64,000 nucleotides of DNA. It comes from Saccharothrix sp. NRRL B-16348. Its GTDB lineage: Bacteria > Actinomycetota > Actinomycetes > Mycobacteriales > Pseudonocardiaceae. Of this stretch, positions 27,694 through 36,718 are shown piece by piece. The stretch's first letter is position 1. Every line of letters starts with the position of its first letter. The stretch covers positions 1 through 64,000 of the forward strand of contig NZ_LGED01000210.1 of assembly GCF_001280085.1 (NCBI RefSeq), read 5' to 3'. A program made the position numbers and the translations under genes. The notes beneath the pieces are model-generated. The model had not been told where the DNA came from and did no database searches. It worked only from the letters and a program-made list of their open reading frames with translations.

Positions 27694-30573
27694 ATGGGCT
27701 CCGGAACCGGTGACACCAGCAATCTGATCTCGGATGCGGGTCATGCGAACGTGGTGCAGGCCGGGACCATCGGAAGCGTCGTGCTCCAGTCGGACGCCGT
27801 GCGGCCTCCGGTCGGACTGGCTGGGCGAGCCCTGCACCTGGTGGGCGGACGGCTGCCTGCGGTCCGCGAGATCGACCTCCTCGCGCTGCGGGTGAAACCG
27901 GCCATCGAGTCCAGTGGTGACACCGACGCGGACCTGCCTCCCTACGTCGCTCGCGACGTCGACGCCAGGCTGCGGGAGACGGTGCTGATCGGCGGGATGG
28001 TGCTGCTGCACGGACGTGCCGCCGCCGGCAAGTCGCGCACGGCGCTGGAGGTTCTTCGGGCGGTCCTGCCGGACGCGCCCCTGTTGGTCCCGCGCGACGG
28101 TCAGGCGTTGCGCGAGCTGGCGGAATCCGGATCGGTGCCCGAACGGGTCGTGGTGTGGCTGGACGACCTGGAGCGGTTCCTCAGGCCCGGCGGGTTCGAC
28201 CTGGCGCTGCTGCAGCGGTTGTGCCCAAGCGGCGCTGCGCCGGCGACCCGCAGGACCGTCGTGGCGACGATGCGGGATCAGGAGCTGGCGCGCTACGACC
28301 ACGCCACCGGTGGTGATCGCGACGGTGCGTCGGCGATGGTCGACCGGCAAGGTGTGGAGCTGATCGAACAGCTGCGCGGACGGCGTCGGCTCCACGTGGC
28401 ACAGGTGCTGTCCCGGGCCGAGCACGAGGGCGCGGCACGGCAGGCGACCAGGGACTCACGAGTGGCGCGGGCCCTCGTCGCTGACGAGGGCTTCGCGGAG
28501 TTCCTCGCGGCCGGCGTGGGCATGGTGCGGCGCTGGTCCACGGGCGACGGCCCGCTGTTCCACGTCGGTCAGGCGCTGATCAGCATCGCGGTGGACTGCC
28601 GGCGCGCGGGGCTGCACGGCCCGATCCACACGTCGATCCTGGAAGCGCTCAAGCCGGCGTACCTCCCGCCGGTCCTGCGGCACCGCGCGGACCTGCCACC
28701 GACCCATGACGCGCTCGCCTGGGCCTGTGAACGGGTGTTGGGTGCCAGTTCGTGCCTCCAACCACGCCAGGACGACTGCTATGTCGCGGCCGACTACCTC
28801 GTCGACCACGCCCAACGGGGCGGTGCCCCGGTCGGTGACGCGCAGGTGCCCGACGTGACGTGGCTGGTGCTGCTGAAGGCCGCCTCCACCGCCCAGGCCT
28901 ACGACATCGGCGTGGCCGCTCGTTCGACCGAGCGGAGGGACATCGCCGAGCTCGCCTTCCGCGCGGCCGCGGCGGCCGGTCACACCGACGCGATGTTCAG
29001 CCTCGGCGCCCTGCTCGTCCGCACCCACGGTCGGGACGAGATGCTGCGCTGGTGGCGAGCGGCGGCGCAGGCCGGTGACACGATGGTGATGAACAACCTG
29101 GGCAGCTTTCTCGAGCCCGCGGGGGAGCTGGACGAGGCGGAGCACTGGTGGCGTCTCGCCGCGGCTACTGGTCACCAGGTCGCCATGGGAAACCTCGGCG
29201 GGTTGCTGTCCGATCGGGGCGATGACGAAGAAGCCGAACACTGGTTGCACGCGGCCGGTGACGAGGGCCTGTACAACCTCGCGCGCATGAAGCTGGCGCG
29301 GGGCGACGCCGAGCAGGGCGAGCGCTACCTGCGCGAGGCGGCTCTGGGCGGGCACTCCGCGGCGATGATGAACCTCGGCGTGCTGCTCAAGGACCGGGGC
29401 GAGGGGGCGGAGGCCGAGCGCTGGTGGCTGCGGGTGGTCGACGGGGTGGGCGTCAGAGGCATCATCGAGGTGGCTCGGTCCCTCTCCATGTTCAACCTGG
29501 GAGTCGTGTGCGAGGCACGTGGGGAGCGGGAGCGAGCCGAGTACTGGTGGCGCGCGGCGGCGGACTGCGGTGACGAACAGTCGATGTTCAACCTGGCGCT
29601 GGTCGCGCTGAAGCGGGATGACCCGGTGGAGGCCGAGCGCTGGTTCCTGCACGCCGCCGACGAGGACTTCGCCGACGCGATGTTCCACCTCGGTGCCCTC
29701 TACCGGAGGCGGGGCGATGTCGTCGGAGCCGAACGGTGGTGGCGTGCCGCGGCCGGGCACGGCCACCCCGACGCGATGGTCAACCTCGCCCACTTGGCCG
29801 CGGACGATCCCGACCAGGTCCGGTACTGGTACCAGGCGGCGTCCGAGGCGGGACAGGTCGACGCGATGTTCGAACTGGCTTCACTGCACTACGGGCAGGA
29901 CGAGGTGCGGTCGGCTGAGCACTGGTGGCTCCGGGCCGCCGAGGCGGGCCACGGTGACGCGATGTACAACGTCGGTGCCTTGGCCTTGAACCGCGGCGAC
30001 CTGGTCCAGGCACGGCACTGGTACCACAGAGCCGCCGAAGCCCGTCATCTCCAAGCGATGGCCGCTTTGAGCGACGTGTGCGACCTGGAGGGGGATTTCG
30101 CCGAGGCCGAGCAGTGGCGCGTCACTGCGGCCACCGCCGGCCATGTCCCGTCGATGACCGACCTGGGCGTTGCGTGCCTCGACCGCGAGGACGAGACGAA
30201 CGCTCGACACTGGTTCCGGCTGGCCGCCGAGGCGGGGGACACGTCCGCGATGAGCCACCTGGGCGTGTTGCTCGCCAACCAAGGGGAGCTTGCGGAGGCC
30301 CTGCACTGGTGGACCACGTCGGCCGCAGGCGGTGATTCCGTTGCGATGGCCAACCTCGGTGTGTTGGCCGAGAACGGCAAGGACACCACGCACGCTCGCC
30401 AGTGGTATCGCCGTGCGGCGGATCTGGGCCACCCCGGTGCGATGGTCAGGCTCGGCGCGTTGGCCTACCGGGAGGACGACGTGGCGGGAGCTGAGCACTG
30501 GTGGAGCCTGGCCGCGCAGGAAGGTGACACCACCGCTGCCGAACTGCTGCGGGAACTCGGCGAGCGGCAGTAG
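27694..30573 (+). CDS. P-loop (STAND/AAA-like) NTPase with long Sel1/TPR repeat array
   Basis: The 959-aa protein opens with a Gly/Asn-rich N-terminus carrying NVVQAGTIGSVVLQ (residues ~19-32). Then come a P-loop (LLHGRAAAGKSRTALEV, ~103-119), a Walker B-like strand (RVVVWLDDLERFL, ~150-162) and an NTPase region to about residue 400. From ~410 to the end there are about 14 Sel1-like repeats of ~36 residues, recognisable by AMFxLGxLxxxxGD and AExWWRxAAxxG, unusually rich in WW pairs. This layout (nucleotide switch plus superstructure repeats) is that of STAND-type sensors in bacterial immunity and signalling. No effector domain is visible, so the effector may be another protein such as the VQAG membrane protein upstream. 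The ATG has GGAAGGG about 8 nt before it. Confidence 0.85.
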   Translation: MGSGTGDTSNLISDAGHANVVQAGTIGSVVLQSDAVRPPVGLAGRALHLVGGRLPAVREIDLLALRVKPAIESSGDTDADLPPYVARDVDARLRETVLIGGMVLLHGRAAAGKSRTALEVLRAVLPDAPLLVPRDGQALRELAESGSVPERVVVWLDDLERFLRPGGFDLALLQRLCPSGAAPATRRTVVATMRDQELARYDHATGGDRDGASAMVDRQGVELIEQLRGRRRLHVAQVLSRAEHEGAARQATRDSRVARALVADEGFAEFLAAGVGMVRRWSTGDGPLFHVGQALISIAVDCRRAGLHGPIHTSILEALKPAYLPPVLRHRADLPPTHDALAWACERVLGASSCLQPRQDDCYVAADYLVDHAQRGGAPVGDAQVPDVTWLVLLKAASTAQAYDIGVAARSTERRDIAELAFRAAAAAGHTDAMFSLGALLVRTHGRDEMLRWWRAAAQAGDTMVMNNLGSFLEPAGELDEAEHWWRLAAATGHQVAMGNLGGLLSDRGDDEEAEHWLHAAGDEGLYNLARMKLARGDAEQGERYLREAALGGHSAAMMNLGVLLKDRGEGAEAERWWLRVVDGVGVRGIIEVARSLSMFNLGVVCEARGERERAEYWWRAAADCGDEQSMFNLALVALKRDDPVEAERWFLHAADEDFADAMFHLGALYRRRGDVVGAERWWRAAAGHGHPDAMVNLAHLAADDPDQVRYWYQAASEAGQVDAMFELASLHYGQDEVRSAEHWWLRAAEAGHGDAMYNVGALALNRGDLVQARHWYHRAAEARHLQAMAALSDVCDLEGDFAEAEQWRVTAATAGHVPSMTDLGVACLDREDETNARHWFRLAAEAGDTSAMSHLGVLLANQGELAEALHWWTTSAAGGDSVAMANLGVLAENGKDTTHARQWYRRAADLGHPGAMVRLGALAYREDDVAGAEHWWSLAAQEGDTTAAELLRELGERQ

Positions 30574-30576
30574 CGG

Positions 30577-30717
30577 ATGTCGGGCAGCAACGGCGCGCCT
30601 CGGCGGGCGGGGAGCGGACCCGGCGCGGTCCACGACGTACGACACCACTACGCGCACAACCGCCACCACCCGGAGCACTTCGCCGACGGGATCAACGGTT
30701 ACGACTGCTGTACCTGA
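30577..30717 (+). pseudogene. Fragment of a DUF5662-like protein
   Basis: A 46-codon frame starting 4 nt after the NTPase stop contains HHYAHNRHHPEHFADGINGYD, very like the His-rich core of DUF5662 proteins (N-x-HHPEH-x-x-x-GIN-G-M). The domain normally continues into an L-x-EMLCDW segment; here the frame ends in DCCT and stop. It is a truncated relic, not a functional gene. Confidence 0.5.
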
Positions 30718-30815
30718 TGTTCGTCCGGTTGGCGCTGTTCGCTCGATTGCCGGTGATCAAGGACGTGGAGTTGGCGGTGCCGCTATTCGGTGGCCGGTGG
30801 CCGGTGTGTCGTGAT
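30705..30815 (+). mobile_element. Possible N-terminal scrap of an IS/integrase-type transposase
   Basis: In the frame through the ATG at 30717 the DNA reads RLLYLMFVRLALFARLP, then KDVELAV, resembling the opening of actinobacterial integrase-core transposases (LLYLMFxRLxxxxxLLARSxxxKDVELLVLR). Similarity ends after about 35 codons. It abuts the broken DUF5662 fragment, so it may mark the insertion or deletion that destroyed that gene. Confidence 0.35.
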
Positions 30816-30823
30816 ACATCACC

Positions 30824-31600
30824 GTGGTGCACAACGTTCTGGAGTTTCCCGAGGTCCTGCGGCTGATCGAAGACCGCTCGGTCGCGTTCCGCGCCGCGAT
30901 CGCGTCCGCCCCCGACCTTGACGTCCAGGTCCCGACCTGCCCGGACTGGACGCTGCGCGAACTGGCGCAGCACCTCGGTGACGGTCGCCGCCGCCAGGCC
31001 GCGATCGTCGCGGCGGGTCCGGGCGTTGCGCCCCCGGAGAGGACGGACCCGAAGGGCGCCCCGACCGCGCCCCTCGACCGCGAGGCCCTGGATGCCTGGC
31101 TCGCCGAGTCGACCGGGCTCATGCTCGACGCGATGCGCGAGGCCGGCCCGGACCGCGGCTGTTGGACGTGGTGGGGCCGTTCGCAGGCCCCGCAGACCAG
31201 CGGAGCCGTGGCCCGGCACCAGATCCAGGAGATCGCCGTCCACACCTACGACGCCCAGCTCACCCAGGGTGCCGCACGGCCGTTGCCGACGGACGTCGCG
31301 GTCGAGGGCGTCGACGAGTTCCTGACGACCGTCTCGGCGACGACCGTCCCCTGGCCGTTCACGCCGGCGACCATCGACCTGCACGCGACCGAGGGCCGCT
31401 CCTGGCGCCTGACCCTCAACGCCCACGGCGTCCGCTGCGACGACCTCGCCGCCGACGCGGAGCCGGGCGACATGGCGGTGCGCGGCGCGGCGAGCGAACT
31501 GGTCCTCTACTTCTACGCGCGCGTCCCGCTCGACGGCCTGGAGACCACCGGCGACACCGAGCCGATGGAACAGCTCGCAGACTGGGACCCGAACGCGTAA
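30824..31600 (+). CDS. Maleylpyruvate isomerase-family mycothiol-dependent protein (DinB/MDMPI fold)
   Basis: The 258-aa product has the two-part architecture of this family. An N-terminal MDMPI_N domain has the typical VPTCPDWTLRELAQHLGDG and metal-ligand-type His in GAVARHQIQEIAVHTYDAQL. A C-terminal domain has DLHATEGRSWRLTL and VRGAASELVLYFYARVPL. Members bind a divalent metal and use, or are proposed to use, mycothiol in isomerisation or detoxification. The GTG start at 30824 begins directly with the conserved region. It stands alone and convergent with the TPR-CHAT gene; a link to the neighbouring conflict genes is not evident. Confidence 0.85.
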   Translation: MVHNVLEFPEVLRLIEDRSVAFRAAIASAPDLDVQVPTCPDWTLRELAQHLGDGRRRQAAIVAAGPGVAPPERTDPKGAPTAPLDREALDAWLAESTGLMLDAMREAGPDRGCWTWWGRSQAPQTSGAVARHQIQEIAVHTYDAQLTQGAARPLPTDVAVEGVDEFLTTVSATTVPWPFTPATIDLHATEGRSWRLTLNAHGVRCDDLAADAEPGDMAVRGAASELVLYFYARVPLDGLETTGDTEPMEQLADWDPNA

Positions 31601-31822
31601 ACGCACACTGGCTACGCATCTGTCGGTTGTGCGCGCACTATTGCCGGCGCCACTGAGCGCGGACATGCGCGGCTGCGGGCCTGCTGTTCAAGGACGAAAG
31701 GCGCACCTGCGGGCGGCGGTGTGGCCTGCACCAGTTGCAAACGAGCGGTGGGGCACGGCGCGGAGGGATGATCTGTGCCGACCGGTCCGCCATGCCGTGA
31801 GCGGCGGAGTGGCCGAGAGCGC

Positions 31823-34800
31823 CTACGTCCCCGCGTGGAGGTAGGCCGCCCAGATGTGCGGACGGTCGGGTATGCGGCGTCGTAACTGTCGGACGGTGTC
31901 GTGCAGGGCGTGGGCGGCGGTGGCGGTGTCGTTGCCTGTCATGCGGCGGTAGAAATCGCGAGTGACGTGGTTGGCGTGCGTGCTGTCGATCTCCCAGAGG
32001 GTGCCGATCACGGTGGGGAATCCGGCGAGGAGGAACGAGCTGCTGATGTGGATGGCCTCGTCGGTGAGTCGCTCGGCTGTGCGGGCGGTGCCACAGGCCG
32101 CCAGGAAGGCGAGCCGCGCCGAACCCGGCCGCGCCCGGCAGATCTCGAGGACGGACACGGGCTCACCGCTCGGCAGGTGGAGCACGGCTCCGGACGGTTC
32201 CGCCGGGTCGGTGGCCGCGTGACAGCCGAAGTGCACCCACGAGGTGCTGCCGAGTGCGGCGAGCACGGCCTCGCGGGTCGCCGCGGCGCCGACCAACGGC
32301 TCGCGCGCGCCGAGGAGTTCCGCCGCGTGGCCGGCCGCCGTCGCGACGCCGGGCAGCTCGTCCTCGGGCGAGGCGACCAGCAGGGCACTGCCGTGATCGG
32401 CGGTGTCGCGGTGCCTGGCCCGGGCACGGGCGTAGGCGAGGGTCTGGAGGCCGGGGACGTAGGACGACACCACGGCGTCGAGGGCCGCGCCGCAGCCGTC
32501 GAGTCCGCAGTCGGGTGAGGTGCACTGGGCCGCGTGCAGCGGCAGGGCGCTGAAGGGACCGGTCGGGACCCACCACACCTGCGGCCACGCGCCTTCGCCG
32601 GGAACGGGGTCCGCCGCTCCGACCAGCTCGAGCACCGGCCGCACGATCCTGTGCCACGTCCACGACAGCGTCTCGCGGACGGTGGCACCGGCGGCGACGA
32701 GCTGCGCCGGGGACGGCCTTGACGTCCCGTGCGCGTTGATGGCGTCGACGGCGTCGCGCAGCCGTCGGGCCGCGTCGGCGATGTCGTCGGCCTCGGGTTC
32801 GAGGCGGAGGGCGATGATCGACCGGTGGGTGACGACGAGGGCGAAGCAGAAGCCGCGGCCGTGGTTGAGGACGATGATGGGGCCGTCGGCCGCGAGCGCA
32901 CGCAATTCCTCGGCGGCGAGCGGACGCAGGAAGCCCTCGAAGCCCGGCTGGGTGCGGATGCGCTCGACCAGTGCGTCGAGGTCGCGGGAGGCGCGGAGCC
33001 CGGCGAGCCGGGCCCACTCGGCGTGCCCGGCGGGCGTCGAGTCGGACACCTCCGGCTCGGCGACGAGCTCGTCGGTCAGCCGCTCGAACTCGGCTGCCAG
33101 CGCGGGGTGCGCCGACCGCAGGTCGGCGGTGTCGGCGCGAGCCTCGATCCGCCGGGCCAGCAGCAGGCCGCGGCCGCGTTCGAGCAGCTCGGCGGCGCGG
33201 TCGACGTCGGGTCCCTCGACTGTGCGGAGGAGGAGGGCACGGAGGTCGGGCAGAGGGTCGGGAGCACGCTGCTCCGCCACAGCCGCCTCGATGCTCTGCC
33301 GGATGTTCTCCAGGTGGGCGGGTAACCGGGCGGCGGCCTCGCGGCGGAGGATCTGCACGAGGACCAGTTCGATCACCGCCCGGATGTCCCCTTCGAACGT
33401 GGACAGGCCGTGTTCGGCGGACTGCTGGTCGCTGCCCCGGTCGGTGACCTCCGCCATGGCCTCGATGGCCGCTTCGAGGTGGGACAGGCCCTGGTCGAGC
33501 CGGGGCTCCGGCTTGCCCACCGCGCCGGCCGCGGCCGCGATCTCACCGTGGGCCCGCACCCACGCCGGCATTGCGGGCCCTGTCCACGCGGCGGGGTCCT
33601 CGATGCCGGACACGAGGGCCATCAGGGACTCGGAGAAGGACTCCGAAGAGTTCGCCTGCGGGGTATGCGGTGTCCTGGGAGACGGGGTGTTCGAGGGGGA
33701 GCGCTGAGGGAGGCGGCCATGGCCCATGCGGTCGATGAAGGTGCGCGCTATGGCGGCCAGGTCGATCGGTGACCCGTGCGGTGTCTCCTCCCTGAGGATG
33801 TTGCTCAGGTCGTCGGCCTCGGCCATGAGGCGCGCCGCACGCTCCGGCTCGGTGCCGCGGAGCGCTGCGGCACGCTGGACGAGCGCCCTGGCCAGCGTGC
33901 TTGCGATCATGGGCCGCATCGGGTGTCCGGCGGCGCACGCGGCGAACGTCGCGCGGCACCGGTGGATCACGTCGTCGGTGAGGTCGGGCTTGGGGCCGCC
34001 CCCGGGTCCCAAGGTGTCGACCAGGTTGACGTAGGCGTCGCCCATGAGGTCGTACCAGGGCGGATTGCCGCCCGCCGCCCCGGCCTGCGCTTCACCCGCG
34101 AGCTCCCGCATCCGCCGGGCGATCTGGCGGGCCCTGTCGAGCTGGGCCGGTTCGTGGCCGAACAGGTAGTTCTGCAGGGCGCTGTGGAACTCGGTCTTGG
34201 CCGACAGCATCGCCCGGTCGGTGGCGGAAAGCACCGGTTCGCCGTCCGCGGGTTCCTCCCCGTCCGTCGGCAGGGCGGTGGCGGTTGCGGCCGCCGAGGC
34301 GAGGAGTGCCGCGGCCTCGCGCGCCCCTTCCGCGTCGAAGCGGACCATGGACAGGGTGGTGAGCGCGTCGGCGAGGAACTGGTTGGACTCGGCGGGCATG
34401 TCGGGCTCGTGCGAGCGCGCGTAGCGCAGCAGTTCGACGACCTCGTCGAGTTTGGTGAAGTCGCTGTGCGTGTGGTGCTGGGCGTAGAGCGCGATGCCGA
34501 GTGCGCCGGCGAGAGGCGCCCGCAGGGCGGGATCGTCGTCTCCTACGTCCGCAAGGATTTCCCGCAGGACCTCGACGTCGGAATCGATGTGTTCGGGGTC
34601 GTCCAAGACGTCGTGCATGCGGGTCAGGAGCGAGAGCGTCTTGCGCAGTTCTTCGACCAGGTTCTCGTCTTCCGCGTCGACCGGTTCGCCGGAACGGATC
34701 GCGCCGATGATCCCCGTGGGATACTCGGACCCGATGGGGGTCGACATGATGGCCACGGGCAGCGCGGCGTCGAAACTGCCCAGCCGCAGCAGGGCCGACG

Positions 34801-36259
34801 CCGGGAAGTCCGCCGGGGCGGTGGCCTTCACCTCCTCGGTCAGCTCCCGGGCTTCCGTCGCGAGCAGGTCCGCCCGGGCAGGTGCGGTCTGCCGCAGCCT
34901 CTGCCCTTGCAGCCCGGTGAGCGCGGCCAGCACGGCGACGTAGGCGTAACGACCCGGCGCGTCGGCAGGGAGGGCCGCGAGGGCGGCGCGGTACCGGATG
35001 ATCTGCTCGTCGGAGAGCTCATCGGCGGTCGACCCGGTCGCCAGCGCGACGATTTCGAGGTGGATGTCCAGGGGGTCGCCCGTGCGTGAGGCGTGCTGCC
35101 TGAGCTGATCTACGAGGCGGGCGGTGACCGGCCCGGGATCATCGCCGCTGCCCAGTCCCTGCCATGCCAGGTACGCGGCGACGAGTTCGGCGTCCTGCCC
35201 ACTCGACCCCCCGACGGAACCGAGTAGTTCGGCCGCCTCGCGGGCCGCCTCCTCGTCGTCACGCTCGTTCGCGAACGCCGCGAGCGCCTGGCCGAGTGCG
35301 GCCGCGACCTGGGGATGGGCCGGGTGGTCGGCGGGCGTGTCGTCCAAGGCGGCGCGCAGCCGTCGCACGGCGCAGGCGATCCGGCTCGCGTCGTGCTCGC
35401 GGGCGCCCGCCTCGGCGAGGGCCGCGCCGATGCGCAGCTCCCGTTCGCCCGGCCAACCGACGGGCAGGGCGTACAACGTGCGCAGCTGGCGCAGCCCTTC
35501 TTCCGTCTCCGGCATGAGCGCACCGTCCGGTGCCGCCGACACCAGTTGCTCTACGAGGGCGAGCGAGGGCTCGCCGAGCAGCCGCGCGGCGTCCACGACC
35601 GTCCGCAGGGCGGCCCCGGCGGCCGCCAGGGACCCGGCCGGGTCGAGGAGACTCGGCTCGATGGCGGCCAGGCGCTCGCACACCGCCTGCCCGTGTCGCG
35701 CCGCCACTGCCAGCGCGTCCGGGTCCGCCGCCAGCTGAGAGCGGCTCACGTTGAGCGCGAGGGCGTGCAACGCCAACTCCACGAACCCCGCGTGGTCCTC
35801 CTCCGTCACGTACTCGATCGCCGTGTCCGACCAGGCGAGCGCCCGGTCCAGCGCGGCCACCGGCTCGGGCACCTTGTCCACGGCGTCGGCGTGCGCCGAA
35901 CTCACCAGGTAGGCGAACCGGGCCTCGTGCGACGGATCGGCCGGGTCGAAGCCCTCCAGCAGGGTGTCGGGAAGTCCCGCGCTCTCGGGCAAGCGCGGGT
36001 ACAGGAAACCGAAGGCGCCCAGCACGACGAACATGTTCTGCCCGGCTTCCGGGTCCTCGGCTCCCTGATGGCGGAACCAGAAGGTCCAGAAGACGGCGGC
36101 GACCAGACCGAGTTCGACCGGTTCGTCCGGCAACGGCGCCGCCTCCCGCAGCAGCGCCAGCGCCTCGACCACCGCGTCCTCATCGCGCAGCGGCGCCGGA
36201 TCGCGGGCGTCCTGAGCTGCCACCAGGCGGGCGACCACTCGATCCCGAAGCTCAGTCAT
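31823..36259 (-). CDS. TPR-CHAT protein (caspase-like protease with long helical repeat region)
   Basis: The 1478-aa protein has about 1130 residues of TPR-like helical repeats, rich in Ala/Leu/Glu with recurrent A-x-A-L and L-x-x-A-L patterns. A ~300-residue C-terminal CHAT domain follows. Its catalytic pair is visible: His in STSWVHFGCHAATDP (~1345) and Cys in LAFLAACGTA (~1388). The following block (SSSFLLAGFPTVIGTLWEI) and the terminal HIWAAYLHAG are also family hallmarks. CHAT proteases (caspase HetF associated with TPRs) act in bacterial conflict and cell-suicide systems. AGGAAG precedes the ATG. It is divergent from the small Cys-containing protein and membrane protein, only 67 bp away, which implies joint regulation as one module. 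Confidence 0.9.
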   Translation of the reverse strand: MTELRDRVVARLVAAQDARDPAPLRDEDAVVEALALLREAAPLPDEPVELGLVAAVFWTFWFRHQGAEDPEAGQNMFVVLGAFGFLYPRLPESAGLPDTLLEGFDPADPSHEARFAYLVSSAHADAVDKVPEPVAALDRALAWSDTAIEYVTEEDHAGFVELALHALALNVSRSQLAADPDALAVAARHGQAVCERLAAIEPSLLDPAGSLAAAGAALRTVVDAARLLGEPSLALVEQLVSAAPDGALMPETEEGLRQLRTLYALPVGWPGERELRIGAALAEAGAREHDASRIACAVRRLRAALDDTPADHPAHPQVAAALGQALAAFANERDDEEAAREAAELLGSVGGSSGQDAELVAAYLAWQGLGSGDDPGPVTARLVDQLRQHASRTGDPLDIHLEIVALATGSTADELSDEQIIRYRAALAALPADAPGRYAYVAVLAALTGLQGQRLRQTAPARADLLATEARELTEEVKATAPADFPASALLRLGSFDAALPVAIMSTPIGSEYPTGIIGAIRSGEPVDAEDENLVEELRKTLSLLTRMHDVLDDPEHIDSDVEVLREILADVGDDDPALRAPLAGALGIALYAQHHTHSDFTKLDEVVELLRYARSHEPDMPAESNQFLADALTTLSMVRFDAEGAREAAALLASAAATATALPTDGEEPADGEPVLSATDRAMLSAKTEFHSALQNYLFGHEPAQLDRARQIARRMRELAGEAQAGAAGGNPPWYDLMGDAYVNLVDTLGPGGGPKPDLTDDVIHRCRATFAACAAGHPMRPMIASTLARALVQRAAALRGTEPERAARLMAEADDLSNILREETPHGSPIDLAAIARTFIDRMGHGRLPQRSPSNTPSPRTPHTPQANSSESFSESLMALVSGIEDPAAWTGPAMPAWVRAHGEIAAAAGAVGKPEPRLDQGLSHLEAAIEAMAEVTDRGSDQQSAEHGLSTFEGDIRAVIELVLVQILRREAAARLPAHLENIRQSIEAAVAEQRAPDPLPDLRALLLRTVEGPDVDRAAELLERGRGLLLARRIEARADTADLRSAHPALAAEFERLTDELVAEPEVSDSTPAGHAEWARLAGLRASRDLDALVERIRTQPGFEGFLRPLAAEELRALAADGPIIVLNHGRGFCFALVVTHRSIIALRLEPEADDIADAARRLRDAVDAINAHGTSRPSPAQLVAAGATVRETLSWTWHRIVRPVLELVGAADPVPGEGAWPQVWWVPTGPFSALPLHAAQCTSPDCGLDGCGAALDAVVSSYVPGLQTLAYARARARHRDTADHGSALLVASPEDELPGVATAAGHAAELLGAREPLVGAAATREAVLAALGSTSWVHFGCHAATDPAEPSGAVLHLPSGEPVSVLEICRARPGSARLAFLAACGTARTAERLTDEAIHISSSFLLAGFPTVIGTLWEIDSTHANHVTRDFYRRMTGNDTATAAHALHDTVRQLRRRIPDRPHIWAAYLHAGT

Positions 36260-36326
36260 CGCTTCCTACAGTAAACTGACCGGTCGTCAGGCGGCAGTGG
36301 TTCTCAGGACGTTCAGGAAGGCCACC
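36260..36326. promoter_or_regulatory. Compact divergent promoter region of the CHAT module
   Basis: Only 67 bp separate the start of the minus-strand TPR-CHAT gene and the preferred GTG start of the plus-strand gene. Both promoters and both ribosome sites (AGGAAG on minus, AGGAAGG at 36315-36321 on plus) must be packed here, so the two sides are probably co-regulated. TAAACT (36272-36277) is the least GC-rich stretch and a possible -10 element. Confidence 0.45.
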
Positions 36327-36713
36327 GTGGGGCACGGGTCGAAGGCGCGCAGGCTGTACGAGGACGCCGTCGAATACCTGTGCCGCAACGTCGACGAGCT
36401 GCGCGAGCTGATCGACTCCCGACTCTGGGAGGCGCACTTCGCGGTGGTGCGGAGCGCCGACCCGGCAGGCTCCGAGTGGCGGGAAGCCGTGCGCGCGCTG
36501 CACGACGCGGCCGAGGCGGCGGGTATCCCCGGCGGACTCGGGCTGCCTCCCACCATGGGCGTGGGCGACTGGCCGGGCGGCCCCACACCGCGGTCCGTGG
36601 GCTGGGTCTGCCCCACGCAGCGCTGCGCCCGGGTCGACCTGCGGGACGGCGTCACACCGGAGACGCCGACGTGCGCCCTGGCCGGGGAGCCGATGCGCCT
36701 GGTGGGTGGCTGA
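36327..36713 (+). CDS. Small protein with C-terminal Cys cluster, CHAT-module partner
   Basis: The 128-aa product has a helical N-terminal half (RRLYEDAVEYLCRNVDELREL, then EWREAVRALHDAAEAAGI) and a C-terminal segment with a zinc-ribbon-like cysteine pattern: GWVCPTQRCAR followed 15-20 residues later by PTCALAGEPMRL. I do not recognise a named family with certainty. It resembles the small companions of CHAT/TPR conflict proteins in actinobacteria. GTG at 36327 is preferred over the in-frame GTG at 36297 because AGGAAGG lies 5 nt before it. The membrane-protein gene follows after 5 nt, so the two are coupled. Confidence 0.65.
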   Translation: MGHGSKARRLYEDAVEYLCRNVDELRELIDSRLWEAHFAVVRSADPAGSEWREAVRALHDAAEAAGIPGGLGLPPTMGVGDWPGGPTPRSVGWVCPTQRCARVDLRDGVTPETPTCALAGEPMRLVGG

Positions 36714-36718
36714 CCGCG

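Noticed and set aside
27694..30573. Tandem Sel1 repeats and other direct repeats considered as a possible CRISPR-like array
   Set aside because: Repeat units are coding, ~36 residues long and diverged at the DNA level; there are no identical short repeats with regular spacers anywhere in the window.
30692..31666. Minus-strand frame opposite the maleylpyruvate isomerase-family gene
   Set aside because: Mirror frame of a well-supported gene, no recognisable domains.
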